DNA of 16,134 nt from positions 1 to 16,134 of the forward strand of contig JAPUHH010000127.1 of NCBI GenBank assembly GCA_027297825.1, written 5' to 3'. The translations under genes were made by a program, and so were the position numbers. This document shows positions 7,151-13,516 of this stretch, one piece after another. Each line of letters starts with the position of its first letter. Within the stretch, counting starts at the first letter, position 1. The notes under the pieces were generated by a model, which was not told the origin of the DNA, made no database searches, and saw nothing but the letters and a program-made list of their open reading frames with translations. Source of the DNA: Gammaproteobacteria bacterium (GTDB lineage: Bacteria; Pseudomonadota; Gammaproteobacteria; UBA4575).

Positions 7151-8491
7151 CTAATTTAGCCAGCCATCGATCTTTAGTAAATCATCAACAGATAATATCC
7201 CTGCGGCTTGTTTAAGTCTCAAGGTATTAAGAAGATAATCGTAGCGTGCACGCGAATGATCTTGCTTAGCTAGAAAGGTCTCTTGCAAAGCGAGCAATAC
7301 GTCTACTGAGGTGCGTGTGCCTACCTGAAATCCGGCTTCAGCAGCCTGTGCCGCAGCTTGCGTGGATTCGAGAGCTCGGGCCAGAGCTTTTACGCGACTG
7401 ATGCCGGCGATGGTATTTAGGTATGCATCACGCGTGCTCTGGATGGTTTCGCGACGTACTTTTTCGTGCTGATGCTGAGCAAGCTCGGCATTGTAACGGG
7501 CTTCTTTAGTTCGATAATAGGTCCGGCCACCTGTGGTCAATGGGATGTTCAGTTCTATGCCTATGCGAGTATCTTCTACCTCACGTGAACCAGTTAATCC
7601 ACCTGTGTCGGTATCTGAATGAGAGGCCACGATATCCAGTGTAGGCAGATGGCGAGATTGTTGCAGTTTAATTTCTTGATTGGCAATCTGAGTGGTGTAC
7701 TCACTCGACAACAGTGTTAGGTTTTGTTCAAGTGCTTTGTAGACCCAATCTTCTGGATCATTTGGTTCCGGCCATACCAGTTCCATGCGATCAGATAAGG
7801 GATGAAGTAGATCTACGCGTTGTGCAATGATTACTTCCAATGCAGCTTTGGAAATTTCTACTGCATTTTGGGCATCAATTTCTCTTGCGGTTACGAGGTC
7901 ATAGGAGGCTTGGGCTTCTTTGACATCAGTAATGGCAATCAGGCCGACCTCAAAACGCTTTTTTGCCTGTTCAAGTTGGCGTCCTATCGCTTCCTTTTCT
8001 GATTTTCGAAAAGTTAATGCATCCTGTGTTGCTAGCACATTAAAATAGGCATCTGCACTTCGGACCATTAAATCTTGGCGCGCGGCATCTAAATCTATTT
8101 GCGCCCTGGCAACCGAATTTTTTGCTTGGCGTAATTGCACGTAAAAATCATGATGATAGAGGGCTTGGTTGATGCTCAAAGTGTAGCCATGTTCATTGAA
8201 ATCAACAGTATCCCCTTGTATACCAAATGTTGTTCCATCTACTTTTCGTCTGTTATCTGTAGTATTTGCGCTAATACTTGCTTGCGGAAGAATGTTTGCG
8301 CGTGCGATGGGTCTTGCTTGGTATTCTGCGTTATATCTGGATTCAGCAATGTGGATGTCGGTATCGCTTTGTTTTGCCATGGAATAAATATCGATAAGAC
8401 TGTTCGCTCTCGCAGGCCCATGGCTTGCTATAAGAAGAATGCCCATCGTTAACAAATAGAGCAGTGAGGCTTTTGTGATATTTATTTGCAT
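7151..8491 (-). CDS. tolC: TolC-family outer-membrane efflux channel
   Basis: A 446-residue outer-membrane efflux protein, the trimeric channel that connects inner-membrane pumps and type I exporters to the outside. Residues 1-29 form a signal peptide with a hydrophobic core and an ARA cleavage site before Asn30. The mature protein shows the internal two-repeat OEP plan: ARANILPQASISANTTDN with aromatic and polar beta-strand segments, a long alpha-helical region rich in Ala, Gln and Glu, a second repeat with QQSRHLPTLDIVASHSD, then AEAGFQVGTRTSVDVLLALQ near the C-terminus, which is highly typical. Length is close to E. coli TolC. It is preceded by the rhodanese gene and followed within 5 bases by waaA. 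No pump or adaptor gene is in the window, so it may serve several systems. Confidence 0.95.
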   Translation of the reverse strand: MQINITKASLLYLLTMGILLIASHGPARANSLIDIYSMAKQSDTDIHIAESRYNAEYQARPIARANILPQASISANTTDNRRKVDGTTFGIQGDTVDFNEHGYTLSINQALYHHDFYVQLRQAKNSVARAQIDLDAARQDLMVRSADAYFNVLATQDALTFRKSEKEAIGRQLEQAKKRFEVGLIAITDVKEAQASYDLVTAREIDAQNAVEISKAALEVIIAQRVDLLHPLSDRMELVWPEPNDPEDWVYKALEQNLTLLSSEYTTQIANQEIKLQQSRHLPTLDIVASHSDTDTGGLTGSREVEDTRIGIELNIPLTTGGRTYYRTKEARYNAELAQHQHEKVRRETIQSTRDAYLNTIAGISRVKALARALESTQAAAQAAEAGFQVGTRTSVDVLLALQETFLAKQDHSRARYDYLLNTLRLKQAAGILSVDDLLKIDGWLN

Positions 8492-8541
8492 GGACTGTTG
8501 AATATTATTGCTAGAGCTTTACATTATTATGTAATAGTTTA

Positions 8542-8865
8542 TTAATAAAGTGGCATGGATGGGTCGACTTGTTTAGCCCATCCATCGATGCCCGATGCTA
8601 GATTGATCACCTTGGTGAATCTATGTTGAGCTAGGTAATTTGCAACTGCACGGCTGCGAATACCATGGTGACAAATGACAACAATTTCTTGATCTGAGTC
8701 ATAATTACTTAATATGTCTGGTATCTGCCTCATAGGTATAAGTGTAGAGTTAGGAATATTGCAGCGTTCATACTCCCATGGCTCTCTAACATCCAATAGT
8801 ACTGGTTTAGTATCGGCTTGATCTAAGTATTCTTTAAGTTCCTGCGGGCTGTATTCCGTAAACAT
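8542..8865 (-). CDS. Single-domain rhodanese-like sulfurtransferase
   Basis: A 107-residue rhodanese domain protein, cytoplasmic because it has no signal peptide. Conserved parts are LLDVREPWEYE at 23-33 and the active-site loop CHHGIRS at 65-71 with the persulfide-forming Cys65, followed by GIDGWAKQVDPSMPLY at the C-terminus as in GlpE/ThiF-associated single-domain rhodaneses. Complete active site and normal length suggest a functional sulfurtransferase, although the sulfur donor and acceptor are unknown. Its ATG overlaps the TAA of the methyltransferase gene in TAATG, so translation is probably coupled. tolC follows 50 bases downstream. I recall the methyltransferase-rhodanese-tolC order in other proteobacteria, but why the three are linked is not known to me. 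Confidence 0.9.
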   Translation of the reverse strand: MFTEYSPQELKEYLDQADTKPVLLDVREPWEYERCNIPNSTLIPMRQIPDILSNYDSDQEIVVICHHGIRSRAVANYLAQHRFTKVINLASGIDGWAKQVDPSMPLY

Positions 8866-9518
8866 TATAACTGGAAATTCTGTGGTTCTTTTATGCCAAT
8901 CAGCGGCTCAAGGTTGGTTTCAAATAACTTGGTTTGATACAGGTCTTGTCCATCTATTTTCGTGATGAGCTGTGCTTGCATAATTGGCTTTTTGCCGACG
9001 ACCACAAACATTCTCCCATTGTCGGTCAGTAGTTTTTCAAATACATCGAGGTACACAGGCATTGATGCGGTAACGGCAATCACAGCGTATTTTTTGTCGT
9101 GATTGAATGTTGTTAAGGCATCACCCAGTAGCAAATTCACATTATTAATTTCAAGTTTATCTAAATTAGACTGTGCTTGATTCGAAAATTCAGCATGGAA
9201 TTCGATGCTATCTACATGTGTGCCAAGTTTAGCTAAGCAGGCAGTAATAAATCCTGTGCCAGTCCCAATTTCTAAAATTTCATCACCGGACTGCACCTGC
9301 AAGGCTTGTAGCATTCGTGCTTCGACTTTTGGTGCCATCATCCATTGCCCATTTTGTAATGGTATTTCCAAGTCAGAAAATGCTAGCTTTTGATGTTGAC
9401 TGGGTACAAATAATTCGCGCGGAGTTTTTTCAATGATTTTCAATACATTGAAATCTAATACATCCCAAGGGCGTATTTGTTGTTCGATCATATTAAATCG
9501 TGCTTGTTCGATATCCAT
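8865..9518 (-). CDS. Protein-L-isoaspartate O-methyltransferase-like SAM methyltransferase
   Basis: A 217-residue class I SAM-dependent methyltransferase of the PIMT (Pcm) group. It has the N-terminal QARFNMIEQQIRPW block typical of the TolC-linked subgroup, the SAM-binding EIGTGTGF at 83-90 and LLGDAL at 129-134. In true Pcm the substrate loop reads GQTIS with a catalytic serine; here the corresponding residues are GQWMM at 57-61, so that serine appears to be missing. It may therefore methylate something other than isoaspartyl residues, or be a non-repair paralogue. It is the first gene of a likely four-gene minus-strand operon with rhodanese, tolC and waaA. The 166-base gap to divergent waaF should contain its promoter. 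The methyltransferase fold is certain; isoaspartate repair activity is doubtful. Confidence 0.85.
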   Translation of the reverse strand: MDIEQARFNMIEQQIRPWDVLDFNVLKIIEKTPRELFVPSQHQKLAFSDLEIPLQNGQWMMAPKVEARMLQALQVQSGDEILEIGTGTGFITACLAKLGTHVDSIEFHAEFSNQAQSNLDKLEINNVNLLLGDALTTFNHDKKYAVIAVTASMPVYLDVFEKLLTDNGRMFVVVGKKPIMQAQLITKIDGQDLYQTKLFETNLEPLIGIKEPQNFQL

Positions 9519-9684
9519 GTCTATGTATTTCCAGTCGATTTTACTAACAACTTATGCAATGTTCATTTGAAGGAGCGCAAACTATATCAATATCATGCGC
9601 GGAGTGGCCATAGTACGGAAGCTTTAATGTAATATGATCAATATTGTGACAATCTACTAGCTAATTACGGTTCTATTATCACTC

Positions 9685-10713
9685 TTGCGCGCAAAGAAAA
9701 TATTAATAGTCGGCCCTGCCTGGGTAGGGGATATGGTAATGGTGCAGAGCTTGTTTATGGCTCTGAAGCACCAAAATCAGGATAACACCATCGACGTGGT
9801 AGCGCCTGCTTGGTCTGCTCCGGTGTTGGCTCGAATGCTTGAGGTGAGGCGCTGGATAGAGATCGATATAGGTCACGGCGAGCTGCAACTTAATAAACGT
9901 CGCAGGGTTGGTAAAAGCTTACGTGGTCAGTATGACCAAGCCATTATTCTGCCAAGGTCATTTAAGTCTGCACTGATCCCTTATTTTGCAAAAATTCCAC
10001 AGCGTACTGCTTATCGTGGCGAGATGCGCTATGGAGTCGTGAATGATATGCGACCGCTTGATAAAGAGGTTACTTATAAAGCCGTAGAGCGATACGTTAA
10101 TTTGGGGAAAGATGCCTCAGAGGCCATTCAGGCTCCGGAAATTCGGTTTCCTAAATTACAGCTGGATATGAATAAACGTCACAAAGCTGCACTGAAGCTT
10201 GGGGTTAATGAAGGCAAACCGTGTGTTGCATTCATGCCTGGGGCGGAATTCGGGCCATCGAAATGCTGGCCTGCGGAATACTTTGGTGAACTTGCTGTTA
10301 AGTTTAAACAAGATGGTTATGAGGTATACATTTTTGGTTCACCTAAAGATCATGCGATTGGAGAAACCATTGTTAAATCCTCGAATGGTGTTGCAAAAAA
10401 TTTATGTGGGCAAAGTACTTTAGAAGAAGTGATCGATTTGCTTTCTTTAGCAAAAGTGGCAATTACCAATGACTCTGGATTGATGCACATTGCTGCGGCA
10501 GTCGATCGACCGGTTGTCGCAATTTATGGATCAATCACGCCCGAATATACTCCGCCGTTGACCAACACTGCAGAAATTCAGTATCTCAATTTAGAGTGCA
10601 GCCCATGTTGGGAAAAACAGTGCCGGTATGGGCATTATGATTGTTTACGCAATCTTTCAGTTAACAGAATATACGAAAGTGCAAGTAAATTGTTGAAGCA
10701 TGTATCTATTTAA
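9685..10713 (+). CDS. waaF: ADP-heptose:LPS heptosyltransferase II
   Basis: A 342-residue GT9 enzyme that adds the second heptose of the LPS inner core from ADP-heptose. The N-terminus KKILIVGPAWVGDMVM at 4-19 is the WaaF signature with Asp16 as the likely catalytic residue. VAPAWSAPVLARM at 39-51, GPSKCWPAEYFGELA at 190-204 and the donor site TNDSGLMHIAAA at 261-272 are also typical, as is the cysteine-rich CSPCWEKQC at 305-313 near the C-terminus. The start is taken as TTG 9685: the protein then begins exactly where family members do, no ATG or GTG lies between it and TAG 9658-9660, and no better start is visible. No Shine-Dalgarno sequence is clear. It is divergent from the PIMT-like gene and convergent with the radical SAM gene. 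Confidence 0.92.
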   Translation: MRAKKILIVGPAWVGDMVMVQSLFMALKHQNQDNTIDVVAPAWSAPVLARMLEVRRWIEIDIGHGELQLNKRRRVGKSLRGQYDQAIILPRSFKSALIPYFAKIPQRTAYRGEMRYGVVNDMRPLDKEVTYKAVERYVNLGKDASEAIQAPEIRFPKLQLDMNKRHKAALKLGVNEGKPCVAFMPGAEFGPSKCWPAEYFGELAVKFKQDGYEVYIFGSPKDHAIGETIVKSSNGVAKNLCGQSTLEEVIDLLSLAKVAITNDSGLMHIAAAVDRPVVAIYGSITPEYTPPLTNTAEIQYLNLECSPCWEKQCRYGHYDCLRNLSVNRIYESASKLLKHVSI

Positions 10714-10856
10714 AGAGGTTCTGATTTAGTAGCCCAATTGTTATTTAACATGGGTGACTGAGATGAGGTAAAAATATTGAGTAAGCGGAGTTTGCGCGCG
10801 GTAAATGAGCATTTTGAGACATTTTTAAGGATGTGGCAGAATTAGTCAGAGCTTCT

Positions 10857-12248
10857 TCAAAGGAAGAAGTCGCTGCGATCAAAACTAGAGTCTAGCGAAT
10901 CTAATTTTTCCGGATGATTAATTAAGTCTTCAATAAACCAATTGGCGTGATTATATAAACAGGTTACATCTTTGCATTCTTCTGTCGCATCAAAGGACTC
11001 AATCAAGCGTAGCGTATTTTTTTGCGTGGCCTGTAAGCCAGCTTCACTTGCATAGGCATGTTTTTCACCTAATAAGGCATGCGGTACGTGACGATACACT
11101 GGGCAATTAAATACACCAAGCGGGCTTAGCACTTGCCGGAAATATTGCATATGACAGTTATGTGGCTGATTGGTGTAATTCATGTAAGTGCCATTTTCTA
11201 GCACGCGTAAATTCGTACTTTCAACCACGGCAAAATTTTCATCCTCAAGTTCTTGCGCTTGTGTTACAGAGTTGCGAATTTTGCTCATAATTGATTCGAC
11301 ATTCTCTTGTTCTTTGTCGATACCAACCACTTCGGCATTGTTGAGTTCAGCGCGAGTAAGAAAAGGCTTAAGCGAGATGTAGTCGAATTGATATTGCTTG
11401 GCTAATTTAGTAGCGGTAACAATTTCATCCACATTTTCTATAATTTTCATAGCATTGGTTTCGCAGTCTTTCCACACAATGATAAAGCTAAAGCCAATCA
11501 TAAATTTTGCATTTAGCTTTTTAATAGGTGGGATATGTTCACAAATCCATTCCAAAGTGCATTTTTTGCTGCCAGGTTTGTGCATGGCGCGGAAAGTCTC
11601 GTTGGTGCCCGAGTCTAGTGACAAACGCACCCAATCTCGTTCTTGCAATGCATCCGCAACGGCTTCAATTTTTTTCATCATGCTGCCATTGGTGACTACG
11701 CCAATCTGTATATTCATGGCTTTTAAATGACGTACGATATCTTCAAAGCCTTTATAGGCTGTGGGTTCGCCCCCGCCAATGATAATAACGGAACGCAGGC
11801 CTTTCTCTGCTAAGTAAGTGAGAGAATCTTTCAGTAGATCATGTTCGTAGTTAATATTTTTATTCAGAATATCCATGTCTACGCAATGATCGCAACGATA
11901 ATTGCAGGCGGTAGTGACGTCTAAGTTTATAGAGGTAGGTGCGCGCGTTGGCGCGGTTTCTAGCGCTTCTTCAAAGGTGATAGAGCCTGCTGCAAAGCCT
12001 TCGCGCCATTGCGATTGCCAGCTTACATATTCTTTGAGATTTTCTATGACTTCGGGTTGACGCAGTTTTCCCATGAAGTCATGTATGGGTGAAAGTTCAG
12101 TTTGTTTTTTAACTTCATGTGTGCCAGATTTCACATGCAAAGGGATTTTATTGATGTCTTGGCTTGCACCAAAATTCTTTTTAGTGAAATCAATGAGGGG
12201 TGAAATTTTTATTAATACTTCACCGCTTTCAGAATGTATTTTTTCCAT
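10857..12248 (-). CDS. Radical SAM enzyme with SPASM/twitch-like C-terminus, unknown substrate
   Basis: A 463-residue radical S-adenosylmethionine enzyme. The CX3CX2C motif CNYRCDHC at 115-122 should hold the [4Fe-4S] cluster that cleaves SAM, and GGGEPT at 158-163 binds the SAM amino group. SLDSGT at 210-215 and KPF at 294-296 fit later strands of the barrel. About 100 residues precede the core. After it come Cys365, then GVFNC ending at Cys382, then Cys425 and Cys430, which could ligate an auxiliary iron-sulfur cluster as in SPASM or twitch enzymes. No RiPP precursor gene is visible nearby. It starts 4 bases after the Gfo/Idh gene stop, so the two are surely an operon and probably act in sequence on one small molecule or sugar. 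I do not recognise the pathway. No Shine-Dalgarno sequence precedes the ATG. Confidence 0.88.
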   Translation of the reverse strand: MEKIHSESGEVLIKISPLIDFTKKNFGASQDINKIPLHVKSGTHEVKKQTELSPIHDFMGKLRQPEVIENLKEYVSWQSQWREGFAAGSITFEEALETAPTRAPTSINLDVTTACNYRCDHCVDMDILNKNINYEHDLLKDSLTYLAEKGLRSVIIIGGGEPTAYKGFEDIVRHLKAMNIQIGVVTNGSMMKKIEAVADALQERDWVRLSLDSGTNETFRAMHKPGSKKCTLEWICEHIPPIKKLNAKFMIGFSFIIVWKDCETNAMKIIENVDEIVTATKLAKQYQFDYISLKPFLTRAELNNAEVVGIDKEQENVESIMSKIRNSVTQAQELEDENFAVVESTNLRVLENGTYMNYTNQPHNCHMQYFRQVLSPLGVFNCPVYRHVPHALLGEKHAYASEAGLQATQKNTLRLIESFDATEECKDVTCLYNHANWFIEDLINHPEKLDSLDSSFDRSDFFL

Positions 12249-12252
12249 TTTT

Positions 12253-13215
12253 TTAACTTACAGTTTGATAGATTTGTGCCAGATGGGTCATGCCGTCAAT
12301 CAATGCAACTTCATCAGGCGAAGTCTTAGAATGTATAGAGCTTAAAAAGTTCTTGATAGAGCATACTAATGGGTCCACAACGGGCAACTGCTTGTCTAAT
12401 GAGCGTAATGATATCAGGTAATGAGAGAGTTCGACATGTCTATCTACACGCTTGTGGTTAATTGCATAGGCAGCAGGTTTGGGGCTAGTACTGGAAGAAC
12501 TTAATAGTAAGCAGACTTTAATATCCCCATATGAATGTAAGTAATCAAATTCAAATTTGATTTCTTTACTTGATTGGGCGGCTTGATAATTTGATTTTAT
12601 ATTATAAATGCGACCACTACCGACTAGTGCATAGAGCATGCTGAGCAAATGCGGAGCGGCATCAATAATCATGGTTTTGTCAGCGCTTTGTGGAGAGAGC
12701 CACATTTCAAATGTTTCGATCGGCTGCAATGTTTGCTTCTGCTGAGGGAAAATTTCGTAGTAAGTGGGCAGGGTAAATGGCCATTGCGTGTTGAGTTGTA
12801 AAACTACATTTTGCGCCTTACAGCGCTCAACTAGTTTCGTAGTTTCTGCAGTGATGTTTAGCACATCTTTTTTCGTTATAACCTTTTCGATCGGCCACCA
12901 AAATGGTTTTTCGCAAAAAACATGATAGCCTGCATCAATAGCGGTATTTAAATACTGATAGTGCGAAGCGCTAGGGCTGCAAATAGCCACAATGTCGGTG
13001 GTTTGGTTTTTTAGTAATTCATCCAGACTCGCATATGGCGGACAATCTATCGCGTAGTCGCGTTTTAATTGCTTTGCAGAGCTTGTAGCAGAATCTAAGC
13101 TGCTGCTGACCACGCCGCAAATCTTCACGCCAAGCTCCTGAAAGGTTCTTGCAATATAGGGCCCTGTCCCTTGTTTGCTTCGACCCGGCCCAATAATGGC
13201 AACATTTAAAGTCAT
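12253..13215 (-). CDS. Gfo/Idh/MocA-family NAD(P)-dependent oxidoreductase
   Basis: A 320-residue oxidoreductase of the Gfo/Idh/MocA family, whose members oxidise or reduce sugar-like hydroxyl carbons with NAD(P). The N-terminal Rossmann fold begins LNVAIIGPGRSKQGTGPYIA at 3-22, an unusual glycine loop with GPGR in place of the common GxGxxG. SPSASH at 80-85 and the family-defining EKP at 102-104 follow; IIDAAPHLLSML at 183-194 carries the Asp185 and His189 expected in the active site. The start is placed at ATG 13215 because the family N-terminus begins there; the frame stays open to an ATG at 13272 that would add 19 poorly conserved residues. It is the first gene of the pair with the radical SAM enzyme and is divergent from thiC. 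Substrate unknown. Confidence 0.85.
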   Translation of the reverse strand: MTLNVAIIGPGRSKQGTGPYIARTFQELGVKICGVVSSSLDSATSSAKQLKRDYAIDCPPYASLDELLKNQTTDIVAICSPSASHYQYLNTAIDAGYHVFCEKPFWWPIEKVITKKDVLNITAETTKLVERCKAQNVVLQLNTQWPFTLPTYYEIFPQQKQTLQPIETFEMWLSPQSADKTMIIDAAPHLLSMLYALVGSGRIYNIKSNYQAAQSSKEIKFEFDYLHSYGDIKVCLLLSSSSTSPKPAAYAINHKRVDRHVELSHYLISLRSLDKQLPVVDPLVCSIKNFLSSIHSKTSPDEVALIDGMTHLAQIYQTVS

Positions 13216-13347
13216 TTTTTGTATGTGATGTGAGTTAGACAACGATACGAAAGAGTACGGGCAGATATGCATTCAAGCAACTATTTAGCGGTTGAGGTTA
13301 AGTTCTTACATAGTAAAACTTACATACTAAAGTAGGGATTAATCATT

Positions 13348-13353
13348 TAGAAT
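13348..13353 (+). promoter_or_regulatory. Candidate -10 box for the thiC transcript
   Basis: TAGAAT differs from the sigma-70 consensus TATAAT at one position and lies about 7 bases before 13361, where the first paired stem of the riboswitch begins. That is the place expected for a start site of a riboswitch RNA. The -35 region 17 bases upstream (13325-13330, TACTAA) is a poor match, so the call rests mainly on position. Confidence 0.4.
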
Positions 13354-13360
13354 TGTTATT

Positions 13361-13449
13361 CTGAAGCTAGGGGTGCCCCAAATATATTGTTGGGCTGAGA
13401 GTTACCCTTAGAACCTGAACCAGATAACGCTGGCGTAGGGAAGCTACAG
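13361..13449 (+). ncRNA. TPP riboswitch (THI element)
   Basis: This leader carries the conserved THI-box pieces in order: GGGGTGCC at 13370-13377, GGGCTGAGA at 13392-13400, ACCCTTAGAACCTGAACC at 13404-13421, then GATAACGCTGGCGTAGGGAA at 13423-13442. The outer stem P1 pairs 13361-13368 with 13442-13449 apart from one A-A mismatch. The CTGAGA and CCTGA segments are the pyrimidine- and diphosphate-binding parts known from the family. It lies directly upstream of thiC and should lower expression when thiamine pyrophosphate is plentiful. No uridine-rich terminator follows, so control of translation, perhaps by hiding the AGAGG at 13503, is more likely than premature termination. Confidence 0.95.
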
Positions 13450-13502
13450 TATTGGAAAATCACCATGCAAGCACTTCAAGCCAGCGGCTTACATCACCAT
13501 AT

Positions 13503-13507
13503 AGAGG
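13503..13507 (+). promoter_or_regulatory. thiC ribosome binding site
   Basis: AGAGG lies 9 bases before ATG 13517. It is the only convincing Shine-Dalgarno sequence I see in the window, and it decides for ATG 13517 over the in-frame TTG at 13508. A small hairpin, AAGCC/GGCTT at 13478-13490, lies between the riboswitch and this site. Confidence 0.65.
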
Positions 13508-13516
13508 TTGCTAGAG

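Noticed and set aside
8135..8452. Long plus-strand open frame opposite tolC (105 codons)
   Set aside because: Antisense to a clear TolC signal peptide and first repeat; the translation is cysteine-rich and unlike any family.
10714..10856. Gap between waaF and the radical SAM gene
   Set aside because: Searched for small ORFs, a terminator or RNA on both strands and saw nothing convincing.
10852..10869. Hairpin CTTCTTC/GAAGAAG over the radical SAM stop codon
   Set aside because: It is partly coding and no U-rich tail follows in the minus-strand direction. Probably a chance purine-rich repeat.
11398..11730. Plus-strand open frame opposite the radical SAM gene (110 codons)
   Set aside because: It runs antisense to the conserved radical SAM core; a shadow frame.
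13216..13272. 19-residue N-terminal extension of the Gfo/Idh protein
   Set aside because: The family N-terminus starts at MTLNVAIIG; the extension has no family-like sequence and no better ribosome site.
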